From Caulobacter vibrioides (GTDB lineage Bacteria > Pseudomonadota > Alphaproteobacteria > Caulobacterales > Caulobacteraceae), in assembly GCA_001449105.1 (NCBI GenBank), contig LNIY01000076.1, positions 1-64,000 of the forward strand: DNA of 64,000 nt. Direction: 5' to 3'. The notes under the pieces were generated by a model, which ran no database searches, was not told where the DNA came from, and was given only the letters and a program-made list of their open reading frames with translations. Below, one piece after another: positions 1 to 10,139 of the stretch. Each line of letters opens with the position of its first letter. Within the stretch, counting starts at the first letter, position 1. The translations under genes and the position numbers were made by a program.

Positions 1-2
1 GC

Positions 3-38
3 TCGTTCGGCGGCGGCGGATCCTCGGGGAGCGGGTGA
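3..38 (+). pseudogene. C-terminal end of a TPM-domain (YgcG-like) protein, partial at window edge
   Basis: Only the last 11 codons are in the window. They read SFGGGGSSGSG followed by TGA, the glycine/serine-rich tail typical of TPM-domain proteins that sit directly after lemA in many proteobacteria. The stop overlaps the ATG of the next piece (TGATG). It is on the strand opposite to lemA although these genes are normally co-directional, so it belongs to the disrupted locus at the window start. Whether the rest of this gene is intact cannot be judged here. Confidence 0.5.
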
Positions 39-103
39 TGGGCGACATTCTTACCAAGGCCGAGCAGGACCGCATCGCCGACGCGGTTGGCGCGGCCGAG
101 GCC
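38..103 (+). pseudogene. N-terminal 22 codons of a second TPM-domain protein, broken at a junction
   Basis: The ATG at 38 opens a frame starting MGDILTKAEQDRIADAVGAAEA, which matches the usual start of the second TPM-domain protein of lemA operons (an AEQDRI...AV.AAEA helix preceding the TPM fold). At 98-105 the sequence passes into the reverse complement of lemA at the palindrome GAGGCCTC, and the frame stops at 134-136 after ten unrelated residues. The gene is therefore broken. The family assignment rests on a short stretch and on its position after a TPM-like tail. Confidence 0.5.
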
Positions 104-660
104 TCGAACAGCACCGCCGGCTTCTGGCCGCCATAGAGGGTCTTGGCCCAGAGGATGGTCGGGAAGGTGCGCAGGGACGTGTTGTAGACCCGCGCGGTCT
201 CGTTGTAGTCGCGCCGCGCGATGGTGATGCGGTTCTCGGTGCCTTCGAGCTGGCTCTGCAGGGCCAGGAAGTTCTGGTTCGACTTCAGGTCCGGATACTG
301 CTCCTGGATCACCATCAGCCGGCCGAGCACGCCGGTCAGCTGGTCCTGGGCGGCGGCGTACTTCTGGAAGGCGGCCGGGTCGGTGATGGTCGAGGCGTCG
401 ACCTTGACCTGGGTGGCGCTGGCGCGGGCCTGGGTGACCGAGGTCAGGACGTCCTTCTCCTGCGCGGCATAGCCCTTCACCGTGGAGACCAGGTTGGGGA
501 TCAGGTCGGAGCGACGCTGGTACTGGTTCTGCACCTCGGCCCAGGCGGCCTTGGTCTTCTCGTCCTGGGTGGGGATGGTGTTGACCCCGCAGCCGGCCAG
601 GCTGACGGCGATGGCGGCGGAAGCAAGGGCCAGGCGGGCCGGCGAACGCAGCTGCGACAT
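98..660 (-). pseudogene. lemA: LemA family lipoprotein, C-terminus lost at a junction
   Basis: LemA family protein of unknown molecular function. The start is the ATG at 660-658. Residues 1-25 form a lipoprotein signal with lipobox LAGC. The LemA helical domain follows, with the recognisable blocks RRSDLIPNLV, ENRITIARRDYN and VYNTSLRTFP. Homology runs to about residue 187 (LFEAS). After the palindrome GAGGCCTC at 98-105 the frame continues open but becomes Arg/Pro-rich nonsense antisense to TPM-domain codons, so roughly the last dozen residues of a normal ~200-residue LemA are missing. A true inversion and an assembly fold-back both explain this. Confidence 0.75.
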
Positions 661-700
661 GAGAGCTCCCTCTAGGGGCGGCTCGCGGCCGCCGATCTCT

Positions 701-731
701 TTTATATGGCCCGGTCTCCGGCTCGCGTCAT
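701..731 (-). promoter_or_regulatory. Candidate promoter for lemA
   Basis: On the minus strand ATGACG (731-726) and TATAAA (706-701) are separated by 19 bases and lie 40 bases upstream of the lemA ATG. This is a by-eye sigma70-like match with a long spacer. Confidence 0.25.
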
Positions 732-804
732 CCGCGTAGCGGATTAACTCGTGTCCATGCGGGGCTTAACTCCGTCTTGAGGAGACGGGTTCAGGATCGC
801 CCGC

Positions 805-1230
805 ATGATCCTGATGGTCGCCTTCGCCCTGGTCGGAGCCCTGCTCGGGCTCTTCTGGCGCCCCCGCTTCGTGGGGGTGGTGGTCGCGGTCGTCGTCGCC
901 GGCGTGGTGCAGGGCATCGCGGCCTGGTCGCTGCAGATCCTGTCGGAGCAGGTCAATCGCGAGCACCTGCTCAGCCAGATGCACGCCGTCTTCGGAGAGA
1001 CCACCATCGACTTCGCCGGTCCGGTGCTGGCCGCCGCGGTCGGCGCGGTTTTCGCCGCCCTGCTGGGCGCGCTGACCGACGCGCGCCGCCCGCCCGTGGT
1101 GGTCACCGCCGACGGCCTGCGCCGCAAGGCCGGCAAGGACGGCCGTTACGCCCGGATGGAAGGCATGGTCCAGGATCGAGCCGTCCACGCCAAGGCCGAG
1201 AGCCGGATCGACTCCATCCTCGGGCTCTGA
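805..1230 (+). CDS. Small membrane protein of unknown function
   Basis: This is a 141-residue protein that I do not recognise. Residues 1-20 and 22-45 form two closely spaced hydrophobic helices separated by a WRPR turn. A third hydrophobic segment lies near residues 72-95. The C-terminal ~45 residues are polar and rich in Arg and Lys, probably cytoplasmic. The ATG at 805 has AGGA about eight bases upstream. It is divergent from lemA across a 144-base gap. Codon use is typical of the chromosome. Confidence 0.7.
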   Translation: MILMVAFALVGALLGLFWRPRFVGVVVAVVVAGVVQGIAAWSLQILSEQVNREHLLSQMHAVFGETTIDFAGPVLAAAVGAVFAALLGALTDARRPPVVVTADGLRRKAGKDGRYARMEGMVQDRAVHAKAESRIDSILGL

Positions 1231-1299
1231 GCTTCGTCGACGGCCGGTTTCGCCTCATGACCTGTAGCGGGCCTTCATCGAGCTGGGTATCATCGGCTC

Positions 1300-1608
1300 G
1301 TGCATAGGCTGTATCTCATCGATCCTGGTCCTCGGCCGCCCTATCACGAGGTGGCGCGAGCGCTGTGGGGTGATCGAGACTTCGACAGCGACGGGGACAG
1401 CAGCAGCCCGAATGCGGTCGATTGGACCGAGTTGACCGTGATCCTTCGCCCTGCCGGTGTTGAGAGGGTTGATGTCGATCCAGTTGGCGAAGCTGGCGGA
1501 TTGGTCCTCTGCATCCGATCGGAGATCGGGGAGCTTGCAAGACGCGCGGGCGACTTCCTGCAGCGCCGTGCGGGTGGATCGCTCACCGCATCGCGTCCTT
1601 CTTTCTAG
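1300..1608 (+). CDS. Hypothetical protein in a lower-GC patch
   Basis: This 102-residue frame starts at GTG 1300; an in-frame stop at 1258-1260 excludes a longer form. The product begins MHRLYLIDPGPRPPYHEVARAL and contains WTELTVILRP and ERVDVDPV, which read like a folded soluble domain. I do not recognise a family; small immunity-like proteins have a similar size and composition, but that is only an impression. Third-position GC is visibly lower than in neighbouring genes (GAT, GGT, CCT, CTT codons), suggesting recent acquisition. A 17-bp tandem duplication overlaps its stop codon. Confidence 0.5.
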   Translation: MHRLYLIDPGPRPPYHEVARALWGDRDFDSDGDSSSPNAVDWTELTVILRPAGVERVDVDPVGEAGGLVLCIRSEIGELARRAGDFLQRRAGGSLTASRPSF

Positions 1609-1634
1609 GCCAGCTGGCTTTCTAGGTCAGCTGG
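1601..1634. repeat. 17-bp tandem duplication
   Basis: CTTTCTAGGCCAGCTGG at 1601-1617 is followed at once by CTTTCTAGGTCAGCTGG at 1618-1634, differing at one base. The first copy contains the TAG stop of the preceding gene, so a 17-bp slip duplicated its 3' end without changing the product. Confidence 0.85.
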
Positions 1635-1954
1635 CGGCATCGAGGCTGTTCGCAGCATCCCCTCGCATAGGCATTGTCGGCGGCAGGGGCTGCCCCGACT
1701 ATGGGCCGGTCGGCAAGATCAGAGGGCTGTCGGAAACCTCAGTTTCGATAAAATATGCGCACGCGAACAAAAACCGGCTTGCGCGATTTCTGAACGCTGA
1801 TATCTAAGCAGTGCTTAGTTCGGTTTCGCGACGCCGGTGGGGATACTGGCGCCATGTCCATGAAGGACAGCATCCCACGGGACCGACCGGCCAGTACAGC
1901 TTACGCCGCGATCATCGATCTTTCCATCATCCCCGAAGCTGGAGGGCTTTGTCC
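1609..1954. other. 346-bp region without a convincing gene, relatively AT-rich
   Basis: No frame here has a plausible start, ribosome site and codon use. It holds the second copy of the 17-bp tandem repeat, an AT-rich stretch around 1745-1800, and a 15-bp palindrome at 1804-1818. It may be degenerate coding DNA left by an insertion; this is inference from base composition only. Confidence 0.5.
1804..1818. promoter_or_regulatory. 15-bp perfect palindrome, possible operator
   Basis: CTAAGCA, one central base, then TGCTTAG: seven-base arms with perfect symmetry, 137 bp upstream of the secreted protein gene at 1955. No known regulator is assigned. Confidence 0.4.
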
Positions 1955-2275
1955 ATGAAGCTCCGCGCCCTGGCGGCCGTCGCCGCCCTGTCCGTTTCCG
2001 CGCTCGTCGCCGTTCCCGCCCTGGCCGATGGCCGCCTGGCGGTGACTCTCGAAAAGCCCGTCTCCGCCAAGACCAAGATCGTCGCCGGCGGCGCGGTCTT
2101 CGTCTGCGAGGACGCGTCTTGCGTCGCGACCTCGGCCCCGTCGCGGGCCCTCAGCGTCGCCTCGTGCAAGGCGCTGGCGAAAGAGGCCGGCCGCGTCTCG
2201 GCCTTCGGCGGCGAGGCCAAGGCCCTGGCCGCCGAAGAGCTGGAGCGCTGCAACGCTTCGGCCAAGGCCGCCTGA
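1955..2275 (+). CDS. CC_3452-family small secreted protein
   Basis: 106-residue protein with an N-terminal signal peptide (MKLRALAAVAALSVS... cleaved near AlaLeuAlaAsp at 24-26). The mature part carries the pattern VFVCEDASCVATSAPSRALSV then SCKALAKEAG and a C-terminal ELERCNAS, giving four cysteines that could form two disulfides. This matches a Caulobacterales family named after C. crescentus CC_3452, which lies just upstream of the ATP synthase genes there as here. Function unknown; probably periplasmic. It is followed by a strong terminator, so it is its own unit. Confidence 0.75.
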   Translation: MKLRALAAVAALSVSALVAVPALADGRLAVTLEKPVSAKTKIVAGGAVFVCEDASCVATSAPSRALSVASCKALAKEAGRVSAFGGEAKALAAEELERCNASAKAA

Positions 2276-2347
2276 CCTCTCCTTATTAGTAAGCGTACCC
2301 CAGGGGCGTCTTTTTCTCTGGCTGTTTCCTCGACCATTCGCCTGATG

Positions 2348-2377
2348 GGGCGGCGGAGCGCTTCCGCCGCCCTTTTT
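2348..2377 (+). terminator. Rho-independent terminator after the CC_3452-type gene
   Basis: A perfect 10-bp GC-rich stem (2348-2357 with 2363-2372), a five-base loop, then five T residues (2373-2377). Confidence 0.85.
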
Positions 2378-2425
2378 CTTTGTCCCGCCTTTCGTCCTGA
2401 TCCGCGCAAGGACTAGATTTCGGCC

Positions 2426-2665
2426 ATGACCCAGCCCCTGACCGTCCAACTCGAAGACGCCTTGCGAGCGGCCGCCGGCGCCGACGCCGCGCCCGTGTCG
2501 CTGACCATCGACTATGCCGGGGCCGCTGCGGGCGCGGGCCTTTCCACGCGCGGCTGGATCGAGCGGGCCACGCGCAGCCTGGTGTTCGCCCAGGCCGAGG
2601 CGCGCACCGCCGACGGGATCCTGGCCGGCGCGGCGTCGGGCGTGTTCCGCCGCGTCAACGTCTGA
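2426..2665 (+). CDS. Short hotdog-like hypothetical protein
   Basis: 79-residue protein between the terminator of the preceding gene and the atp operon. The segment SLVFAQAEARTADGILAGAASGVFRR resembles the last two strands and helix of PaaI-type hotdog thioesterases, but the protein is too short for a full hotdog fold and lacks an identifiable catalytic residue, so enzyme activity is doubtful. The ATG at 2426 lies 54 bp after the terminator. Confidence 0.6.
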   Translation: MTQPLTVQLEDALRAAAGADAAPVSLTIDYAGAAAGAGLSTRGWIERATRSLVFAQAEARTADGILAGAASGVFRRVNV

Positions 2666-2718
2666 CGGATAAACACATTTTTTCCCGAACTTGGCCGAAC
2701 ACGATCACCTCGGCTTGG

Positions 2719-2746
2719 TTGCGACTGCGAACACCCCGTGTTATCA
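2719..2746 (+). promoter_or_regulatory. Candidate promoter of the atp operon
   Basis: TTGCGA (2719-2724), a 16-base spacer and TTATCA (2741-2746) lie about 140 bp upstream of atpH in the only sizeable gap before the operon. By-eye match only. Confidence 0.35.
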
Positions 2747-2883
2747 GGCGCCGGGCTTCGGGAAGGGCAGCGTGAAAGCGCGGGCCGCCCGTGCGCTTTT
2801 CTCAAGCGCTAACAAGTCTTTAAGCCGGGAAGAGGGGGCAGCTTCTCTTCCGCGGCGATTGCAACGCACACCGGGCGGAACAA

Positions 2884-5032
<2,149 letters not shown>

Positions 5033-5067
5033 GCCCCCTCGGAACCGCTCGGAGAGAGTAGCGCCGA

Positions 5068-5943
5068 ATGGCCAGCTTGAAGGAAATGCGCAATCGGATC
5101 TCGAGCGTCAAAGCGACGCAAAAGATCACGAAGGCGATGCAGATGGTGGCGGCTGCCAAGCTGCGCCGGAGCCAGGACGCGGCTGAAGCCGCCCGTCCGT
5201 ACGCCCGGCGTCTGGCCAGCGTCATCGCCAATCTCGCGACCGGCGTGTCGGGCGACGGTGCTCCGGCGCTGCTGGCCGGCACCGGCCGCGACGACCGTCA
5301 CCTTGTGGTGGTGGCCGCCGCGGACCGCGGTCTCGCCGGCGGCTTCACCTCGTCGATCGTGCGCGCGGCCCGCGCCCACATCGACGGGCTGATCGCCCAG
5401 GGCAAGGACGTGAAGATCGTCTGCGTCGGCAAGAAGGTGACCGCCCAACTGCGTCGCCCGTACGGCGAGCGCGTGGTCGACAACTTCGACCTGTCGGCCT
5501 ACCGCCAGCTGACGCTGTCGGTCGCCCAACCGATCGCCGACGTCGTCACCAAGCTCTACGAAGCCGGCGACATCGACGTCGTCACGCTGTTCTACAGCCG
5601 CTTCAAGTCGGTGGTGCAGCAGATCCCGACCGCGCTGCAGCTGATCCCGGCTGTCGTCGAGGGCGGCGAGCCTGCGTCCGGTCCGGCCGCGGTCTACGAG
5701 TACGAGCCCTCGGAAGAGGCCATCCTCGAGACCTTGCTGCCGCGCAACCTGACGGTCCAGATCCTGTCGGCGCTGCTCGACAACATGGCCGGCTTCTACG
5801 CCAGCCAGATGACGGCCATGGACAACGCCACGCGGAACGCGGGCGACATGATCAAGCGCTACACCCTCGAGTACAACCGTTCCCGCCAGGCCCAGATCAC
5901 CAAGGAGCTGATCGAGATCATCTCCGGCGCCGAAGCCGTCTGA
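5068..5943 (+). CDS. atpG: F1Fo ATP synthase subunit gamma
   Basis: 291 residues. Central rotor shaft of F1. The N-terminal helix [20 protein letters not shown] and the C-terminal helix ([13 protein letters not shown] then [12 protein letters not shown]) are the two conserved coiled-coil halves; the Rossmann-like central domain lies between. Full length and normally placed between alpha and beta. Confidence 0.98.
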   Translation: MASLKEMRNRISSVKATQKITKAMQMVAAAKLRRSQDAAEAARPYARRLASVIANLATGVSGDGAPALLAGTGRDDRHLVVVAAADRGLAGGFTSSIVRAARAHIDGLIAQGKDVKIVCVGKKVTAQLRRPYGERVVDNFDLSAYRQLTLSVAQPIADVVTKLYEAGDIDVVTLFYSRFKSVVQQIPTALQLIPAVVEGGEPASGPAAVYEYEPSEEAILETLLPRNLTVQILSALLDNMAGFYASQMTAMDNATRNAGDMIKRYTLEYNRSRQAQITKELIEIISGAEAV

Positions 5944-5953
5944 TCTAGCCTAA

Positions 5954-7620
<1,667 letters not shown>

Positions 7621-7621
<1 letters not shown>

Positions 7622-7872
7622 TGCAAGAGGAAGACGGCGATCTGGCCCACTTCTGCTGCGACGAGCTGGAGGACGCGGTGTCTTCGGACGCCGAGGCCTC
7701 CCTCATCGAGCACGACAGCGGCCTGATCCTGTTGAACCTGGGTCAGCGGGAAGCCGATGGTGAGACGGGCACGGTCCTGACCACCATCCGCTTCTGCCCG
7801 TTCTGCGGCACCGAGATCCAGACCGACGAAGACATCGAAGCGGCCCTGGGCGCCGTGGAGACCTACGACTGA
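7621..7872 (+). CDS. Cys-containing 83-residue protein between atpD and atpC
   Basis: Not a known ATP synthase subunit. The acidic protein has adjacent cysteines near the N-terminus (HFCCDEL) and a C-terminal knuckle RFCPFCGTEI, a pattern suggesting a small zinc-binding fold. Its ATG overlaps the atpD stop, and its own stop overlaps the atpC ATG (TGATG both times), so it is translated as part of the operon. No signal peptide or membrane helix. Function unknown; a role in F1 assembly or regulation is only inference from position. Confidence 0.8.
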
Positions 7873-8135
7873 TGGCCAAGCTGCACTTCTCCCTTGTCGC
7901 GCCCGAGCGCGAACTGTTCTCGGCCGACGTCGACCAGGTCGACGCTCCGGGCACGGAAGGCGATTTCGGCGTCCTGCCGAACCACGCGCCGTTCATGACC
8001 ACGCTGCGCGAGGGCCGGGTGACGGTCCGCGACGGCGCCAGCGTCAAGCTGTTCGACATCCAAGGCGGTTTCGCGGATGTCGGTCCCGAAGGCTTCACGA
8101 TCCTGGCCGAGCACGCGGTGGAAGTGGTCTCGTAA
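7872..8135 (+). CDS. atpC: F1Fo ATP synthase subunit epsilon, short form
   Basis: 87 residues against about 130-140 in E. coli-type epsilon. The beta-sandwich domain is complete (KLHFSLVAPERELFSADVDQ, GTEGDFGVLPNHAPFMTTLR) and ends at the final strand EHAVEVVS; the C-terminal two-helix inhibitory domain is absent. Truncated epsilon subunits are common in alphaproteobacteria, where F1 is held off by a separate zeta inhibitor. It ends the operon and is followed by a terminator. Confidence 0.96.
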   Translation: MAKLHFSLVAPERELFSADVDQVDAPGTEGDFGVLPNHAPFMTTLREGRVTVRDGASVKLFDIQGGFADVGPEGFTILAEHAVEVVS

Positions 8136-8164
8136 GAACCGCTTCTGTCCGAAGACTTCGAAAG

Positions 8165-8195
8165 CGCCTCCATCCGAAAGGGTGGGGGCGTTTTT
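8165..8195 (+). terminator. Terminator of the atp operon
   Basis: An 11-bp stem containing two G-T pairs (8165-8175 with 8180-8190), a GAAA tetraloop and a run of five T follow atpC by 29 bp. Confidence 0.85.
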
Positions 8196-8205
8196 CGTTT
8201 TCGAA

Positions 8206-8339
8206 GATCCTCCCCCTCTGGGGGAGGTGGCGCGAAGCGCCGGGGGGGGGACGTTTTCAACTGCCGTTGAGCTGGCTAAGTTCGCGCCACTCCCCTCTCC
8301 GTCGGCTTCGCCGACACCTCCCCCAGAGGGGGAGGATCT
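8206..8339. repeat. Palindromic repeat pair, family A
   Basis: Two inverted GC-rich units face each other: GATCCTCCCCCTCTGGGGGA on the left and its complement ending GGGGGAGGATC on the right, each with a short hairpin (GGCGCGAAGCGCC; GTCGGCTTCGCCGAC). The same architecture recurs near 9217, 23351, 26911 and 32706, always between genes. Confidence 0.85.
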
Positions 8340-8390
8340 AAAAAATTACGTTTGTGACCCCATCCGCGCCGCAATCGGCCACCATAAGGG

Positions 8391-8418
8391 TTGCGAGGGA
8401 ACGCTTGTCGGTTTTAAT
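8391..8418 (+). promoter_or_regulatory. Candidate promoter of the secreted protein at 8453
   Basis: TTGCGA (8391-8396), a 16-base spacer and TTTAAT (8413-8418), 35 bp before the ATG. By-eye match. Confidence 0.3.
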
Positions 8419-8452
8419 GCCGACCTCCAAGTCTCTAGGGGATATCCGACCT

Positions 8453-9139
8453 ATGCGCCTTGCGCTCGCCAGCCTGATCGCCCTCGGCGTCGTTTCGACC
8501 ACCGTCGCCCAGGAGCAACCCGCTCCCGCCGCCGCCCCGCCCCCCGCCCCGGCCGCCGCGCCCGTTGATCAGGCCGCGCCTGCCGATCAAGCCGCGCCCG
8601 TCGTCCCGGCGCCCGCCGCCGGCACCCCGGAAGCCGCCGCCGCTGCGGCCGCTCCGGAAGCGGTGCGTCCGCCCCCGCCGACCGATCCGGTCTCGGTGAG
8701 GATCCTCAGCGTCCTCGACACCATCTGCAAGCCGGCCGTCGTCGGCGGCGACTTCAACGCCCTGGCCAAGGCCGCGGGCTTCAAGAAGAAGAAGGACCTG
8801 TGGACCCTGGACCTGGGCAAGCCCTACCAGATCGTCCTCGACAACCCGGGTTCGAACAAGAACGTCTGCACCCTGAACGTCCAGCACGCCCAGGGCCCGG
8901 ACCAGGCCCAGCACCTGGCCACCGCCCTGCACGACTGGGCGACCTGGGAGAACAGCCCGCAGCTGAAGCTGATCCGCAACGACCAGCTGGTCACCGACGT
9001 CAAGCGCCTGACCGTGACCTGGGACAACAACGCCGCCGGCGGCAAGGCCGGCCTCGTCTACGTCCGCATCAAGAAGCTGGACGACAGCTCGGTCGGCAAG
9101 AACTTCGAACAGGCCCAGATCCTCTACACCACCCAGTGA
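8453..9139 (+). CDS. Secreted Ala/Pro-rich protein of unknown function
   Basis: 228 residues from the ATG at 8453. A signal peptide (MRLALASLIALGVVSTTVAQ) is followed by a low-complexity Ala/Pro linker to about residue 75, then a folded domain of about 150 residues with PVSVRILSVLDTICKPAV at its start and two cysteines (ICKPAV, NVCTLNV). The domain looks like periplasmic proteins of unknown function found in Caulobacterales. An upstream in-frame ATG at 8354 would bury the signal peptide, so it was not used. A strong terminator follows. Confidence 0.75.
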   Translation: MRLALASLIALGVVSTTVAQEQPAPAAAPPPAPAAAPVDQAAPADQAAPVVPAPAAGTPEAAAAAAAPEAVRPPPPTDPVSVRILSVLDTICKPAVVGGDFNALAKAAGFKKKKDLWTLDLGKPYQIVLDNPGSNKNVCTLNVQHAQGPDQAQHLATALHDWATWENSPQLKLIRNDQLVTDVKRLTVTWDNNAAGGKAGLVYVRIKKLDDSSVGKNFEQAQILYTTQ

Positions 9140-9169
9140 TGGGACGAGGCTCTCTGAGCTGACAAGGCA

Positions 9170-9201
9170 AAGGCGCGGAGGGAGACCTCCGCGCCTTTTG
9201 T
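9170..9201 (+). terminator. Rho-independent terminator
   Basis: A 12-bp perfect stem (9170-9181 with 9186-9197), a GAGA loop and a T-rich tail. Confidence 0.85.
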
Positions 9202-9216
9202 TTTGCGTGGGGAGAA

Positions 9217-9323
9217 CCCCCTCCGGCCCTCCGGGCCACCTCCCCCAGAGGGGGAGGATCTAGAAGCGCCGCGCCAAAAGATGCTCCCCCTCTGGGGGAG
9301 CTGTCGCGAAGCGACTGAGGGGG
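9217..9323. repeat. Palindromic repeat pair, family A
   Basis: Two head-to-head units separated by about 20 bp, bounded by CCCCCTCCGG on the left and GACTGAGGGGG on the right. It fills the gap up to the stop codon of the hydrolase gene on the minus strand. Confidence 0.85.
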
Positions 9324-9324
9324 C

Positions 9325-10083
9325 CTACGCCGCCGCCCGGTCCTCGGCCGCGATGAAGTCCAGGCACAGCGCCGCGACGGCTTCCCAGCCCGGCTCGCCC
9401 GGCAGCCAGTGGCTCATCTCGGGGAACTCGTGGAACACGCCGCCCAGGCGCGCGGCGGTCTGGCGGACGGTGGCGGGCGGGTGGACGACGTCCTGGCCGC
9501 CGGCGATGGCCAGGACAGGGGCCTTCACGGGGCCCGGGCTGGTGGTCATGAACGGGTCCAGCCACCAGTTCAGCGTCTCCCACAGCGCCCGGCCGCTTTC
9601 CGAGGTCATGCGGGCGTAGAGGGCGCGGCGGCGCTCGCGCGGCAGGCGGTCGAGGCTGTAGCGGCGCACGACGCCGTAGTCCGGCGCGATGGCCTGCAGC
9701 CAGTAGGGTCCCAGCGCATAGAGGCTGACGGCCGAGACCGCCTCCTCCAGGCTCGCCCCATGCACGCCCCAGGGCGGGGAGGGGGCCAGCAGGATAAGGC
9801 GCTCCACCGGGGCGCGGCCGGCGGCCAGCTGGGCCACCAGCCCGCCCATGGAGTGGCCGATCAGGATCGGCGGCCGCTCGCACGACCGGATCAGGCGGGC
9901 GATCTCGCGGGCGTAGTCGCTCATCGACAGGCCGACGACCGAGCCGCCCGAGCCGTCAGGGCCACGCCCGGGCAGGTCGGGGGTGAGCACCCGGTGGCCG
10001 GCGGCCTCGAACGGCTCTCGGAAACTGTCGAACGTCCAGCCGCCGCAGAAGGCGCCGTGGACCATTATCACCGGAGCCTTCAC
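9325..10083 (-). CDS. Alpha/beta hydrolase
   Basis: 252 residues from a GTG start at 10083. Alpha/beta-hydrolase fold: oxyanion region MVHGAFCGGW at 7-16, nucleophile elbow GHSMGG near residue 98-103, acid in the GGQD block near 200, and histidine in MSHW near 228. No signal peptide, so cytoplasmic. The substrate cannot be read from sequence. The same fold recurs in the next gene, but the two are not close copies. Confidence 0.88.
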   Translation of the reverse strand: MKAPVIMVHGAFCGGWTFDSFREPFEAAGHRVLTPDLPGRGPDGSGGSVVGLSMSDYAREIARLIRSCERPPILIGHSMGGLVAQLAAGRAPVERLILLAPSPPWGVHGASLEEAVSAVSLYALGPYWLQAIAPDYGVVRRYSLDRLPRERRRALYARMTSESGRALWETLNWWLDPFMTTSPGPVKAPVLAIAGGQDVVHPPATVRQTAARLGGVFHEFPEMSHWLPGEPGWEAVAALCLDFIAAEDRAAA

Positions 10084-10139
10084 GCCCGCCTCTTAGGTCA
10101 ACCCCGCCCGTGTGACTGATACGGGCGTTTCAATGGAGC

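Noticed and set aside
1457-1807. A 116-codon plus-strand frame in the lower-GC patch
   Set aside because: It overlaps the likelier gene at 1300 in another frame, has Ser/Arg-rich low-complexity sequence and no ribosome site.
8206-9323. Closely spaced repeats considered as a CRISPR-like array
   Set aside because: Units are inverted pairs with internal hairpins, spacings vary, there are no unique spacers of equal length and no cas genes.
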